Notes under the pieces: generated by a model
What the model was told of the DNA's origin: nothing
Seen by the model: only the letters and a program-made list of their open reading frames with translations
Databases searched by the model: none
Origin: Camellia lanceoleosa
Taxonomy: Eukaryota; Streptophyta; Magnoliopsida; Ericales; Theaceae
Direction of reading: 5' to 3'
Length of the DNA stretch: 64,000 nt
Assembly: GCA_025200525.1 (NCBI GenBank)
Contig: CM045762.1
Location: 108,908,734-108,972,733 of the forward strand
Translations under genes and position numbers: made by a program
Shown: piece by piece, positions 1 through 13,066 of the stretch
Position numbering within the stretch: position 1 is the stretch's first letter
How the letters are laid out: each line of letters opens with the position of its first letter

Positions 1-1294
1 TTTTCATTTGCTCGTAAATGGTTTTATCAAACCAATTACACAATACAAATCACCACACAACATAATACCTATAACCACTCAGACCACCTTCAAAAGTACG
101 TGAGTCCTACCTCAATATTGGTTCCAAGGAGGCCAAAATTTCAAAACCATTTCCAACATGATATCAACAGCAAAATTAGAAAAACAACAAAAAATGTTTT
201 AGTTTGCTGAGATCAAATCAACAACTCACATTTAGGGCAAAAAGTAATGTATAAATCAAAATTAAATGTCATTATGTTAATTAACTTACAAACAAAAACT
301 TGATTTTAAAATAATGCAAGCCATTAAAAAAAAAATCCTAAGAAAAGCTTACTATTCCGATTGAGATACAATTTGGGTATATATACTAAGTACGTTTGGG
401 ATACCAAAAAAAATTAGAAAAGAAATTTAAGTACTTGTTTCCTGTACTCATTATATATCTGATACGGGCACAATATATTTGCCAAAAATGTCCATACTTC
501 ATCGAGTTTAGAACATGTAGTTGGGTTAAAGCTAAAGAAGATCTTAGGGAAAATTAGAGTTCTAATGTGTTTGTGCATTGCATTGAGGTAAGAAACACTA
601 AAATTGATGAAGGAGCGAGTATTTTCTGTTTTTTTGCGTTTTGCTTTGATGAGTATTTCTTGTGTTGTTGGTGTCTTTCCAACATCTGAATTTGGTGCAG
701 TGTGCCTTAGTGTTGTGGTAGTAGTAAATCATAGTCATTGAGATAGATTTTGGGCAATTCAAAAAAAATTATTTAAATTTAATATTTTTTTTCCCATTAT
801 TGTAATGTTCTTTCTAATAAAATGATTTAGATCTAATAGAGAAGTCCATATTTTTAGAGTTATCAATTTCCTAGTCATGCCACTTTTGGAAATAATAATT
901 TATGCATTATATAAAAATATGCAAAGACTTTAATGATCTATTAAATAACTCAAGTTCCATTCTTTACCTATGATCATAAATTTTAATGATCTTTGTATTA
1001 TATCATCTAGACGTTTCTATTTACATTTTCATGAATGAATCCCTAAGGTGTACATATAAATTATAAATTAGGATGTTCCTACTTTGAATGATATATATGA
1101 TATGATTAGCTAGAAGCAGGTTTATCATGAATCTGTTCATGTGTTCATCTGCGCCTCTGTTTTTTGTTCAGCAATTGCTCACTGTTGTGTTTTTGAAGGT
1201 TGTGTTTTATTATTACTTTATTCATAAAAAAAATTATTGATAACAAAAATAAAATTATTCTAGAATAAAAGAAGAGAGAGATAAAACTATATAC
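1..1294. other. AT-rich intergenic DNA
   Basis: No coding region, RNA gene or repeat with clear ends is visible. If the WAT1-type exon just to the right belonged to a larger minus-strand gene, its later exons would lie here, but I saw no matching exon. Confidence 0.5.
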
Positions 1295-1485
1295 CTCTGT
1301 ATGAAGACAATGGGTAACAAGGCAATTGATGCTATTATGTTTCTAAAGCATGATAGCATCGAGAAATGCATGCCATACGATAAAGCGGCCTTGGTGATGA
1401 TCGTATTCCCCACATTGATTAGCTGGAGGAATAGAACACCAATCCACGGCAAAGCCTATAATAGCTTTTCTGTCCATGTTGCCAT
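1295..1485 (-). pseudogene. WAT1-related (nodulin MtN21/EamA-type) transporter, exon 1 relic
   Basis: The minus strand reads ATG at 1485 followed by MATWTEKLL, then an in-frame TAG at 1458-1456, then ALPWIGVLFLQLINVG and a hydrophobic run through ITKAALSYGMHFSMLSCF to LPIVFIQR. This is the start of the first transmembrane segments of plant WAT1-related proteins, multi-pass membrane proteins of about 350-400 residues; WAT1 itself is linked to auxin export from the vacuole. The exon ends at a good donor (AG|GTATAT, intron from 1294), as expected for exon 1 of this family. The stop nine codons in, and the lack of recognisable later exons in the 1.3 kb to the left, suggest a relic. A start downstream of the stop is possible but would remove the normal N-terminus. 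The family call is fairly firm; the pseudogene status is inferred. Confidence 0.7.
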
Positions 1486-1536
1486 TTTGCAACCAACTGA
1501 AATACAAATTACAATGAAAGATAGTCAACAAAAAGT

Positions 1537-1556
1537 TATATATATATATATATATA
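1537..1556. repeat. (TA)n microsatellite
   Basis: A run of about ten TA dinucleotides lies just upstream (minus-strand sense) of the WAT1-type relic. Confidence 0.85.
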
Positions 1557-4250
1557 ATTGCGTAAGCAAATAATAAAATTAAACACTTCAGTACTACAAA
1601 TTATCAATGTCAATCATTATCATTACACTTTATGAATATTAATACCTAGATACAATATATTGAGAAATGCAACAACCCCTCAGAGAGAGCAATCAGTGGA
1701 GTGTGGTGAGAGAGCTAGGAATATATATAGAAGAAGGTTAGGAAGATAAAGATAGGGGACATTATGGGAATGGGATCCTTTGGAGTGAAAAACTGTTTAA
1801 GTAATCGTGGAGTAGTTTTGCTGGCTGGAGGACACTTATTGGAAAATAATGATTTTTTTGACAATTTTAATGTAAAATTAAAGTGAGACCTAATCATCAA
1901 CTGAGGTAAGTTTAAGTGGTTTTGTATTCTCCTAAGTGAAAAGGTTACAACACAAAAATAATATGCCCAAATCATTAGATTGTGAATGAGAATTGTCTCA
2001 TAAAGTGGACATCAATGAAAGTTGAGTTTAGATTTGGACTTAGTCTTGGTTTGGACTGAGCCTAGACTTGTGTTTGTGCATGTGCTCGGTTTGGTCTTGG
2101 ACTTGGACTTAGATCTAATCTTGAGCATAGACTGAGCTGTGCTATGTTGGACTTAGCTATCATGTGTTTGAGATTGGGCTTAGATCGAGTTGTAACCCAA
2201 AATTCGTATCTGTTTTGCAACCCATCTGTTTGAATTATTCAAACATTATTATATACATATTTATTTGTATATATTAAGCACATGAGAGTTTTAGACTTTT
2301 GTAACTCATCTTTTGATGATGGAGTTGATGACCATATTAGTGACTAAAAGTTTTTAACTTTTGTAATTCTAGTCGTAATGGTTAGAGTTGATGACATTTT
2401 ATGGCAATTTAAATGTTAGCATTCATGGCTAAGACTTTCCCCCTACAAGTATAAATGGTGGTATTTTCCCTCCAACTTAAAAAAGAGATGAAGAGAGGAT
2501 TTGTTGAGACGGAAAATTTGTGATTTCTTTTTGTGAGAAAGTTGGAGATGTGTTTATACCAAAGGAAAAATTCAAAAGTTTTTTTTTTTTCCTATCTACT
2601 TTTTACTAGCCTCTTCTTTTTTGTTCTTATTAGAGAAAGAGTATTGCCCTTAGTCAATTAGCCGAAGCTATCCAGAAATAGCTCTTACAGTAGCTGATTT
2701 CAACAGTCGTATTCTAGAAGACAAACGCTGACGTTCCTTCAGCACCCATTGACGAGACGGCAAATCTATTTTTAGAAACTGTGTAACCACATGCTTCGAT
2801 TTGCTTCCTTTCTGGTCATTTGTCCTTTGATCTTTCATTAATTTTACTTCGATGAGTTCTAATCTATATTTTATCCATGTTAATAATTTGTTTTATTAAT
2901 AATTTTGTTTATACGAGTTTCATGAAATAATCTAATTCATTCTTGTACTTTTTGTTTTGTAATTTATTATGCATTTCATTCTTTAATATAAAAAAATAAC
3001 AAGATTGTTTTGTTATTTCTATTTAATTTTATTTTATATATTTTTCTAATGTTATTATCTTAAAACAGATTGGTCAAACAACACTTACAAATACAAGACA
3101 GTTTATTAATCTTAAGATCAACTCCATTACTAAAATTTATTGGAAAACTTTTGTTCCTCGTTAACGCTGGAGAGAGCGAGATAAAGTCGACAGCGGAGGG
3201 AGAGTCCGCCATCGGCGAGGGACAATCAGAGATTACGAATCTGTTGGGTCTCCTTTGTTTCTCCTTGAATTGGGTCTCCTTTGTTTCTCAGCTTTTCTCG
3301 CTAGCGAGTGTTGGTGGTGGTAGTTCGGCGTCGGTACTGCGGGCGAGAGAGAGATGAGATTTGGGACCGTTGGGCATGAGAGAGAGAAAGAGAGAGAGAG
3401 ATGAGTGGGATTAGAGTTTTGAGAGGTAGAGAGAGATGAGTGTAAGAAGAGAGCGTGGGTCAGTTTTGAAATTTGGAGGCCAGGTCATTCTGGGATGGAG
3501 GGAAGAAATTGTGTGGACCAAACATTTTTGCTCTTTAAAACCATGATTTAGGCTGTAAAACATAGAAACAGAAAGTTTGAAAAAAAAAATATACACAAAA
3601 TTGGAAGAAAATAAAGAGCATTACATTATACCATACATTTTTCAATCCCATAGATTAATCAGTTCAATCCAGACATTATACTCAAAAAACAATATGAATA
3701 TGCGAAGCCTTTCATTTGAAGCAAAACAGAGATTAAATACTATTACTGCAATTATCAGCTTTGAACAAGTTGGGTTTTTTTTTTTTTTTGGATTAGTTGT
3801 TATAAAAAAAAAAATTTAAAAAAGGAAATGATTGGGAAGTCACCTGTGAAATTGCTGGATTGAAATGGGTATGTGATTCACATAAGTTGAATTGTAAAGG
3901 GTAGAGAGAGATGTTTTGATTGCGTGGGGCTTTGACTGGGTAAAGATGAACTAAAAGGTTTTTGCTTTAGTTTGGTTTTGGTTTGAAGGAAGAAAACAAA
4001 GGAAGTTAGGAAAATCCAATTTCATCTATGGAAACTTCTACCTGATTCAACAAACTAAAAACTTGAACAATTTTCAATAAAAAAACCTTTCTCTTCTCAA
4101 TTTTTTTTTTTAAAAAAAAAATCTCAACAATTTTTCATGTACCTGAAACTCGGCGGTGGGAGAGTTGCAAGTGCTCCGGCCGAAGGAAGAGGTGGTCTTC
4201 TATGTCCAAGGTCACGGTCGGAGGAAGAGAAGAGGTATGGAAGCGGGTAC
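1557..4250. other. Intergenic DNA without a recognised gene
   Basis: Mostly AT-rich. At 2030-2180 there is a run of degenerate TTGGACTTAG-type repeats, and at 2440-2640 a stretch resembling an LTR promoter/leader, but I found no matching second copy or TSD. A more GC-rich, GAGAGA-rich stretch lies at 3160-3440. Short open frames here match no family I know. Confidence 0.5.
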
Positions 4251-4626
4251 GAACGAGCAAGGTTGCTCTTCACTCGCTGGCAATGGCGGTATGCTGCTGC
4301 GAACGAGCAAGGTTGCTCTTCGCTTCACTCGCTGGTAATGGCGGTCCGCAGTTGCAAACGAGCAAGATTGCTCTTCACTTCACTTCACTTGCTGGCAATG
4401 GCAATACGAAGCTGCGAACGAGCAAGGTTGCTCTTCACATCACTCGCTGGCAATGGCGGTATGCGGCTGCGAACGAGCAAGGTTGCTCTTCACTTCACTC
4501 GCTGGCAATGGCGGTACGTAGCTACGAACGAGCAAGGTTGCTCTTCACTTGACTCGCTGGCAATGGCGGTACGCGGCTGCGAATGAGCAAGGTCGCTCTT
4601 CACTCGCTGGCAATGGCGGTTGTTCG
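4251..4626. repeat. Minisatellite, 50-60 bp units, about 7 copies
   Basis: The motif GAACGAGCAAGGTTGCTCTT followed by (CTTCA)n and CTCGCTGGCAATGGCGGT recurs. Unit starts at 4251, 4301, 4356, 4416, 4471, 4526 and 4581 give lengths of 50, 55, 60, 55, 55 and 55 bp. The 5-bp steps come from gain or loss of CTTCA inside the unit. Because 50 and 55 are not multiples of three, the open frames crossing the array shift frame from unit to unit, so it is not a protein repeat. Confidence 0.9.
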
Positions 4627-5199
4627 GTAGCCACCGATGACCTCTCCCTACTTCGTCTTCTCTGCCTCTTCGTCCCTTCTTCTCTTCTCTCTTTCGTTTT
4701 TTGCTTCTTTATTTCTCTCTCCCTCCCTCACAGCCGTTATCGTTGAAAGTCTTGCCTATTTTTTCTGGAAATAATTTTTTTTGAAAGTAATACATAAAAA
4801 AGTAAAAATAAATAGAGATGAATTTGGCAAAGTAGATTGAACACAGAGAAAAAAAATAAAATGAAAGGTAAGGGCTGAAATTATACAAAAACAGAAATTT
4901 GATCTGGAGCAATACATAGAAAGAAAAGGAAAAAGAATAAATACAGAAATAAATAAAACAAAAGGAGACGGCTAAAATTACACAAAAAGGGAAATTTTGT
5001 TTAGAAGCAACTTAAAATAGCTAAATGCCTGTAAGGAAATGTTTTCAAATATGGAGGGAGAGTGAGATGGATTCTGGAACGCGTTAGAAAAAGAAAAAAT
5101 AAGTTATATGTGATGCACCAAAAAGGGGTTGGCTTCCCTCCAGTCTTTGTCGGTCTAGGTCGTATTGGATTGGAGGATACTATTGAGTTCGTGAAAGTT
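4627..5199. other. Intergenic, CT-rich then AT-rich
   Basis: A pyrimidine-rich stretch (about 4640-4735) follows the minisatellite, then AT-rich DNA. I see no gene. Confidence 0.5.
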
Positions 5200-5500
5200 T
5201 ATTACGTGTCTTGTTTTAATAATTTGAACCATTCAATGTGTGAAAATTATTGAGTACTATATGTCTGTAAAAAAAATCACGTTGATCGGATATCGATAAT
5301 TATGTAATTAAATCAGTTTTGTATTAAAAAAATGTAAAAAAATAAATAGTTGACAGAAATCTGATCTGATTAGATAGTTATCGATATCCGATCATAGTAA
5401 TTTTTTTACAACATATAGTACTTGATAAGTTCTATACATTGAACAGTTTAAATTATCAAAATGAGACTCGTGGTGAGTCTCACGAGTCTAACCGTTCTCT
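5200..5500. mobile_element. Palindromic (foldback) MITE, family F1, copy 1
   Basis: About 300 bp that folds back on itself. The left arm has GAGTACTATATG, CTGTAAAAAAAATCACG and GATCGGATATCGATAATTAT. The right arm is its reverse complement (ATAGTTATCGATATCCGATC ... TATAGTACTTGATAAG). Two further copies occur at about 25150 and 25843. The outermost left arm is more diverged than the right, so the left edge is approximate. The superfamily is not settled because no clear TSD was found. No coding capacity. Confidence 0.8.
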
Positions 5501-8197
5501 CTAGTCCGATCATAGAGTGGGGAAGCCCAGCCCCACCAAAAAGGAGTTATGTGATACGAGTACTACGAAGTGTTTTCTTCATTTATTTGTTTACTTATTG
5601 AGAGAGGAATGGATTGTATTTATTATTATTTTAAAGTTAGATTTGTTTGGACAAACTAGATAATAATAAGATTGCAAATCATTAAATACTTAAATTTCAC
5701 TCTAATAATTTTTAGGAAAATTATGTAATACTCTCGGAACATCACGTAATCATATTCCAAGTCAATCACTAATTACTTAGCTCTTATATTGTTCTTCTAT
5801 TCCCAATATAAATTGTGAGCCACTATCCCTTTTTACCAATCAAAACCTTATGAAGTATCACATGCCCGTACTCTGGATGTACTAAATAATCACCCTAATT
5901 TTTATTGTCTTGATATAGGGTCACACTTTTTGTTTATTTTTTAAGAATATGTATCCGAACATCAATATAAAATATTAAGATTGGTTCCATATTCTTTATC
6001 ATGTGATTTTATTAAATTTGTGTTGTAAAAATGGACTACGAATCAAGTACAACTTTTATCAGTTTTTTTATGGTACAAGAAAAGTGGTTTATTTTTATTT
6101 ACTATTTTTTTTTATTTTTATAATTTTGTTCTCAACCTTTAGATTTTGATTTAATGAATAAAATTATACAGCAAATAAGGCTGTTTCCCATTTGCATGCA
6201 GGGTTTCCTGGATGATGGAAATTTGTTATTAGTCAATGTCACAGAGACCAAAAATATACACAGAGAAACCTACGTTTTTGGACAAAATTGAAAGTCTCTC
6301 TCTCTCTACATACAATAGCTCTTCTACTAACAGTACCTAAAATGGTCAAAAATAAAAAATACTAACAGTACCTAAAATTAGCAATTTGAAAACGAATAAA
6401 TACTATCCATTGCTTTCTTCATTTATTTATTTACTTATTTACTTATAGAGAGAGGAATCGATCCCAACAGTTTTTATGTCTGACACATTGTGTTTCTTGT
6501 CACTCTGCGCAAATAATGTATTTAGCTATGCGAGGAAAGGAAATAATTTAATTACTATAGTAGAGAAAATGTGCATCGGATAATACTTGAAGCCATCTGG
6601 TTCACTTGAATAGTTTCAGTTGAGGAAATTGACGTAGTTTGGTTAATCTGTCGGACTTATGTAATTTTTTTTTTGTCTTCACATTATTATATCATGTGAG
6701 AAGCATGATCCTGATAGAGTTTTGATTGTAAAACTTGTTTACATTTTGATATAAACTTTTGGACATTACATTTCTACCCTCAGAGGCATGACCCCTCTGG
6801 CTTGTAACAAACTGTAATGCACTAAGCAGGTGTGCAATTAGAGGGAACCATAACTCATTTGGTGTTCAGTAGTCTTATATGAATTCAACTTGAGTTAATT
6901 TCAGATAATATTTAGAAGGAAAAATATATGAAATTCTTTGGAGGAGAAGCGGGCATGTTTGAATGTTTAATTCATGAAAAATAATTTCTTTCAAGAAGAT
7001 ATTGACGGATGTGGACTGACATGGGCCATGAATAAGCTGTTTGTACCTATTGATCGTGGTATTTATTCCTTCATGATCGATTCATACATTATGGAGTCTA
7101 TGGAGACGATTTAATGACCTCAAATAATTTTAACCTGTTACTTGTTACTGATCCTGACTTCTAGTTGATACTTGTGATGTAAATTTCCAACACATGGCCT
7201 TGGGATCTAGTTGATTGAGTTTTAGCTACAATCTTGCATGTATGGTCGTGACTTAGTGACAACCTTGTAAAATTGTTATATGTTTCCATTTGGAAGGCAA
7301 GATGCTTCATATCGTGGGCATCATTGGGTTGATCAAGCAAGATCCAGCGGCTGATTCTAGAAAAAAAAATGTCAACCAAGAGAAAAATTTAACTTTTAAT
7401 TTACATGACTATAAACATGAGTCATCGTTGTAATGTGTCTATGGAATGATTGTGGGGATCAAGATTGTTCATCTTAAACGCAGGTTTTCCTACCATCTTG
7501 TACGGTTCTAAGCTCTAATTTTATGGTTTTTTTATCATTTACTTTCTGTTAAGTTGTTGGAAGAATTAATACTCTTCTAATGTGAGCTTGTGTGTTTCTA
7601 TTCAACGGGCAGAAGCATTAGGAAGCTTCTTCTTTGCCACCATTGATGGTTCGATGGTGTCAGACTTCATTATCATCGTGAGTCGTGACTCTCATTGATG
7701 ATATTCTTTTTGCTACTGCAAATGGTGACACAATCGTTTCTCACAGATTTGGTAAAGTTTGTGTTAATCTTCTACGCATTTGATATGATCATATGAGACA
7801 CTTGTGGAATCTAGATTATTCATAGGAAAATAAGCTTAGGTATTAGCTGAGCTGAAAAATATATATAGTTAGATTTTGTATCTCGCTGGTAGGAGAAAAA
7901 CGTAATAGGGTGATTTTAATAAAATTTCTCCACGTATTTGGATATGAGAGTTGGTTGTTCAATGTTGTTAGAGTTGTAGAGAGAGAAAAAATAATACATA
8001 TTGTATTAAATGATAGAAGGCTTGTATATATAGACTGAGAAAAAGTATCCTACTAGAAATATAACTATGAGAAAAAGTATCCTATAAGGAACCTCACTAT
8101 GGTAATATCTAATATATATAGGAAATCAATATCGTAAAAATATATACCATATATACATTAACAAATGTGAAAGCATTTTCGACAATTGCCATTCATC
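5501..8197. other. AT-rich intergenic DNA
   Basis: No recognised gene. A short segment (TTCATTTATT, TTTACTTATT, GAGAGAGGAAT) occurs near 5580 and again near 6420, suggesting an old duplication. Open frames of 60-72 codons match nothing I know. Confidence 0.5.
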
Positions 8198-8202
8198 GTG
8201 CT
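8198..8202 (+). repeat. Target-site duplication, left, GTGCT
   Basis: GTGCT directly precedes the TG of the left LTR and is repeated at 17453-17457 directly after the CA of the right LTR. A 5-bp TSD is normal for LTR retrotransposons. Confidence 0.95.
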
Positions 8203-8934
8203 TGAGAGGGTAATTTATATGAATAAATTGGGCCAAGCTAAGTAATGGGCCGTTTTGGGCCACTGCGAAGGGTTGAGTAAAATGGCCGTGAAGTTACTCC
8301 GGTTCGTAAAAAGGCTTTGAAATTAGTTCGGTCCAGAGCCTTATACTCTAGTTTGGTCAAGAAGTACTACGGATGGTCGGTCCCTGGAGTTAGTTCGGTC
8401 GCAGTACATGAAACCGAGGTATGCTGAGTTTTCTTAAGTATTTGGTGTCAGAGTTACTTCGGCTTAACTCTCTTATGGATAGCTCAGTCTCAGCATATGA
8501 AAGCCGAGGTAAGAGAAGTTAAGGTAATAGCCGAAGTAAGAGTTAGGTCGGCTGTATAGAAGTTCGGCCATGGTGAAACCATCTCACTTGGTTTAAGCAG
8601 TGAGGGGGGTGTTGAGAGAAGCATTATCTTTCAGGAATGTGAATCCTAGGAGGACTCTATATGGAGGAGTAAGAGTCCTACGAAGATTGTGCCACACGAA
8701 ACCTATAAAAGCTCACCTATATCACCTTTGGGAAGGTAACACAACTTTGTTTTCTGAACATACAGAGCTTTGGTCTATTTGTCAAGCTTACTGACTTAGG
8801 CATCGGAGAGGTTTCTGGCACATACCCGCCGGCTAGTTCACGTTTGTGTTTTCAAGTGATAAAGCGACGTCGTACGGAGGAGCGCAGACTTGATCAACAG
8901 GATTATACGAGAAGGTGTATTTCTTTCCCGTACA
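8203..8934 (+). repeat. Left (5') LTR of the Tat element
   Basis: Begins TGAGAGGGTAATTTATATGA and ends TTTCCCGTACA. It matches 16719-17452 along its whole length. A TATAAAAG box near 8704 is the likely core promoter for the element transcript. Short TTCGGTC/CTCGGTC motifs recur inside. Confidence 0.95.
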
Positions 8935-8936
8935 AT

Positions 8937-8954
8937 TGGCGCCGTTTGTGGGAA
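8937..8954 (+). other. Primer-binding site
   Basis: TGGCGCCGTTTGTGGGAA begins two bases after the left LTR. This is the usual position and type of minus-strand primer site in plant Ty3 elements. I do not assign the tRNA with confidence. Confidence 0.85.
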
Positions 8955-9003
8955 TACAGACAAGAACAAAACCTTTTGATCAAGCTTTTTCTCTTAAAAA
9001 TCA

Positions 9004-10860
9004 ATGGCGAACAACGACGAGTTACCACAGTTCGCCCTTGACGGACTAACTCCAGAAGGGGGTGCGAGGCGCGAAGGTCTACCCTTGGTCACTCCCATGG
9101 CAAGCCTGGAACCACAAAGACAAAATTCCAGGAGGGATGCGAGGGTAGAAGGCGGGCTAATGTTCCCCATCACTCGCTCGCAAAGCCCAGAAAGACAACG
9201 GCGAAGGATTGATCCTCAAACTTTGGAGGATCGCGTCAGGGAACAAGACGAATTGATTCGTCGGATGGCGGCAGACATGGAATCTCTTAAGCGCCAGGTA
9301 AAAGGAAAAGAAGTGGTGAAAAGAGAGGGGCGCACAAACAAGATGCCCCCTCGTCACTCGGAAGGTCGTAGTAGGAATACTACACCCTCCCAAGCAGAGG
9401 ACAGAAGCTTCAGGACAGGCGACACGCAATCCAGATCTTCCAGAACTCGCCACTCCAAATCTGAGAGGACGAGATCTGGGAGGTCGTACACCGAGGGAAG
9501 CACATATTGGCCCTCGCATACGCACCAAACAAGGTCTAGACAGACGGAGTTGCCCAGATCGTCCGACCTACGATCCGTTCTAGAAGAGAAGGCACAATGG
9601 AGGGAGGACGCCAGGGCACGTGATCCACATAGAATTTCTGCCTTACAGCGGTTGGCTCCCCGGACGCACGGAAGCGTCGAGGTTGGTATGCCAATACCGC
9701 GCCGTGCCTACGAACCAACGAACAAGGCATTGGCGAGGCTGCAAACCTCATCGTTCGTTCCGGCAATAGAGAATGCACCCCTGCCGTCAGGCTTCCTTCA
9801 GCCCAAATTCAGCACGTACGAAGGGAAGACGGACCTCTACTCACACCTGAGCCATTTTCGCCAGGTCATGGCTGTATACCGACGCAACGAGGCCCTGATG
9901 TGCATCCTATTCCCCTCAAGCCTTGGCGACCTAGGCCTGACTTGGTTTGAGAAACTTCGAGGGCGATAGCCTCCTCGGGTGCAATTATGGCGGGCGTCAG
10001 TAAGGTTCGAACAAACACTAAAACTCCGGTGGAGATCGACCAGCTACTCTCCATCGACATGGGCGACAAGGAGACCCTAAGATCATACAACAGTTGCTAC
10101 TGGGAGACCTTCAACTAGATTGGGGACTGCCCCACCAATCTCGCTATTGCACAGTATAAAAGAGGCTTTCCAGTCGGCAACAGACTAAAGGACTCAATTA
10201 CCATGACACCGCCCCTCACCATGGAAGCCCTGATGGAAAGAGTGCATCAGCACATCAGGGTGGAAGAGGATGGCGCACGTGCCAAAGCAAAATCTGGCAC
10301 GACCACAGCACCAGAAAAGAAGACCTCAGCAAAGGTCAACACGGTAGATCGTCCGAACAAAAACGGGCGTGACAGAAGAAACAACGGAGAAGACCAGGAC
10401 AAAAGATGGTTGAGAGTCCGCACTGCCATAACCACGGTTTTCAAAAAACCGATCTACCGAATACTTAGCAAGATTCGAGACGAGCCTTTCGTCAAGTGGC
10501 CAGCCAAGCTAGGCGAGGCTCAGAAGGACTACGACGACAGGTCACGGTGCACCTTCCATAAAGAAAAGGGGCACTGCACTGAGAATTGCACGCCATTGAG
10601 ACAGCACTTGGAGAAATTGGTGGCGGCAGGCCACCTGGATAAATACATCGAAGGAGGGGCGCAACCGGCCCCCCAGGACCATAATAACCCCAATGGTATG
10701 CCAATTGACGCCCCACCTCAAGGCGTAATCAACATAATACATGGAGTCTTTGAACCTGAGCGTGTATGCGAGCTTAGAGGATCAATTAAAAAGGCTGAGC
10801 ACTTGAGAGAAGTGCTAAGTGCCCAACCCACCATCAAGAAGGGGAAGACAGAGGCCACGA
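9004..10860 (+). pseudogene. gag of the Tat element (broken)
   Basis: The ATG at 9004 opens a charged, Arg/Ser-rich N-terminus. A typical Ty3 Gag core follows near 9790-9960 (KFSTYEGKTD, SHLSHFRQVMAVYRRNEALM, FPSSLGDLGLTWFEKL). The frame ends at TAG 9967-9969. Homology resumes in another frame (IDQLLSIDMGDKETLRSYN) with another TAG at 10116-10118. It continues from 10203 (TPPLTMEALMERVHQHI) to a zinc-knuckle-like stretch near 10540-10590 (CTFHKEKGHCTENC). In an intact element Gag would form the virus-like particle in the cytoplasm and package the RNA. Here at least one frameshift and two stops prevent a full product. Identity is firm from gene order and motifs. Confidence 0.85.
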
Positions 10861-12958
10861 ATGTCATGTCTTTTTCGGATAAAGACTTGGCAAGGATATA
10901 TTGCCCTCACAATGACGCCCTGGTCGTCACTCTTCGAGTCAAGGATTTTGACGTCAAGCGGATTCTGATTGACCAGGGTAGTTCATGTGAAATCATGTAC
11001 TACGAAACCTTTAAACAATTGAAGTTACAAGATAAAGACTTGGCACCCGCCGTATCTCTCCTGATCGGATTCAACTCCATGCCAGAATGGCCCGTCGGCA
11101 AAATAATCCTCCCAGTCAGAGTAGGGAGTGTGACAAAACAAGTGGAGTTCTGGGTATTGAAGGTCCCCTCCACTTACAACATCATTTTGGGCAGAACATG
11201 GCTGCATGCCATGCGATCGGTGGCGTCATCCTACCACCAAGTAATGCGGTTCCCCAACGACACCGGAGTAATAGAAGAAGTCTACGGAGACTAGATCATG
11301 TCGAAGCAGTGCTTTGTCATGGTAAACGGCAGCCGCGCTGCCAAAGGATACACGTTCATTCGGTGGAGGAACCAGAGAGTAATGAACTGTTTGCGGATGT
11401 CGGCAAAGCGGCTAATCAGAAAGCGGTGGAAGACTTGGTGGAGGTAAGAATAGACGAAAAGAACCCGGATAAGTTCTTTTTGCTCGGTTCGTCGTTGTCC
11501 AGCACCGAGAGATTGAAGGTCTTGGAATTTTTGACCTCCAACATCGAAGTGTTCGCCTGGACACCATACGACATGCCAGGCATTGACCCCAATTTCATCT
11601 GCCACCAACTCAACGTCCACCCATCCGCCAGACCAATCATCCAACGCACCCGCAGATCGGCACTCCACCACGCCGAGATAGTGGCGAAAGAAGTAGGAAA
11701 CCTGTTGGAAGCTGGGGCAATCAGAGAAGTACACTACCCCAGATGGATCTCTAACACAGTCGTAGTGCCAAAGAAGAATGGCAAGTGGCGCGTTTACGTC
11801 GACCACAAGACAGTCAACAAGGCGTGCCCAAAAGATAGCTTTCCTCTACCAAGAATAGATCAATTGGTAGACCTAACGGCGGGGTACAACCGACTTAGCT
11901 TTCTAGACGCATATAGAGGCTACCACCAAATTGCCATGCATGAACCAGACCAGGAGGTCACATCCTTCACCACGCCAAGAGGACTATACTGCTACAAGGT
12001 CATGCCCTTTGGCCTAAAGAACGCAGGGGCGACATTCCCACGGATGGTCACAAAGATGTTCGAACCGTTGTTAGGCAAGACAATGGAGGCATACATCGAC
12101 GATATGGTGGTCAAGAGCAAAGATGAGAATGACCATCTCAAAGATCTAGGTGAGATGTTTGAGATCCTGAAGAAGCATAAGTTACGCCTTAACGCGTCGA
12201 AATGTGCATTCGGAGTAGGATCTGGCAAATTCCTGGGCTTCCTGGTGACCAACCGGGGTATTGAGGCAGACCCTTCTCAAATCAAGGCAATTTAGGAGTT
12301 GGAGAGACCGAACTCAGTAAAAGAAGTACAGCATCTCACCAGCATGGCCGCTGCGCTCAATCGATTCATAAGTCGGTCGTCAGACAGACTACGACCATTC
12401 TTTCATGCTCTGAAAGCCAAGTTTGAATGGAACGACGAATGCGACCAAGCTCTGGAAAGCTTGAAGGAATACATGTCTTCTCCACCACTACTCGTAACTC
12501 CAATTCCTGGAGAAGAACTCTTCTTGTACCTAGCGATCTCAAGACATAATCAGACGCAAGATTGGTCCGTCGTAGGAATCCAACATCTGCCCATCTATTA
12601 TGTCAGCATGACATTACTAGGCGCCGAAACAAGGTACTTGCCACTGGAGAAACTGGCATTGGCCTTGATGATGGCCTCAAGAAAGTTGTCGCACTACTTT
12701 CACGCCCACACTATAATTGTCCTCACAGCCTTCCCATTAAAAGCTCTGTTTGAGAGGGCTAACTTCTCTGGGCAAATCTTAAAGTGGGCAGTTGAGTTGG
12801 GGCAATACGACATCAAGTTCCAACCCAGAACCGCAATAAAGGCACAAGCATTGGCAGACTTTGTCGCAGAATTCACCCCAGGAAGTCATCATATCTGCCC
12901 GGTCAACCTGACTGAAGCAACCAAACTAGGGATGGAAGTTGACGTCAGAATAACGTAA
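10861..12958 (+). pseudogene. pol: protease, reverse transcriptase and first RNase H (broken)
   Basis: The protease is marked by ILIDQGSSCEIMYY (catalytic Asp at 10971; the family usually has D-x-GSS) and [11 protein letters not shown]. After a stop and frame change near 11292, RT follows: [82 protein letters not shown], and the catalytic YIDDMVV near 12091-12111. A TAG at 12293-12295 interrupts the RT/RNase H link (SQIKAI-stop-ELERP). The first RNase H spans about 12430-12860 (YYVSMTLLGAETRYLPLEKL, ADFVAEF) but its usual first catalytic region is altered. The motifs are otherwise well preserved, so this copy was probably active before decay. Confidence 0.9.
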
Positions 12959-13066
12959 CCCCTAGTACTAGCAACTCAGTCAGGCCCCAAGGCAGACCAG
13001 AGTAAAACAAGGAAGGAAAAAGCAAACCATGCTACACCAAGTCAGGACTCACCAACAAGACAAGAC

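Noticed and set aside
2440..2950. LTR-like promoter/leader stretch
   Set aside because: No matching second LTR, TSD or primer site was found.
4137..4586. A 149-codon open frame with a repeated peptide
   Set aside because: The DNA unit is 50-60 bp and not a multiple of three; the frame shifts between units and the peptide repeat is a by-product.
7161..7379. A 72-codon minus-strand frame with non-random composition
   Set aside because: I could not link it to any family and it has no splice or neighbour support.
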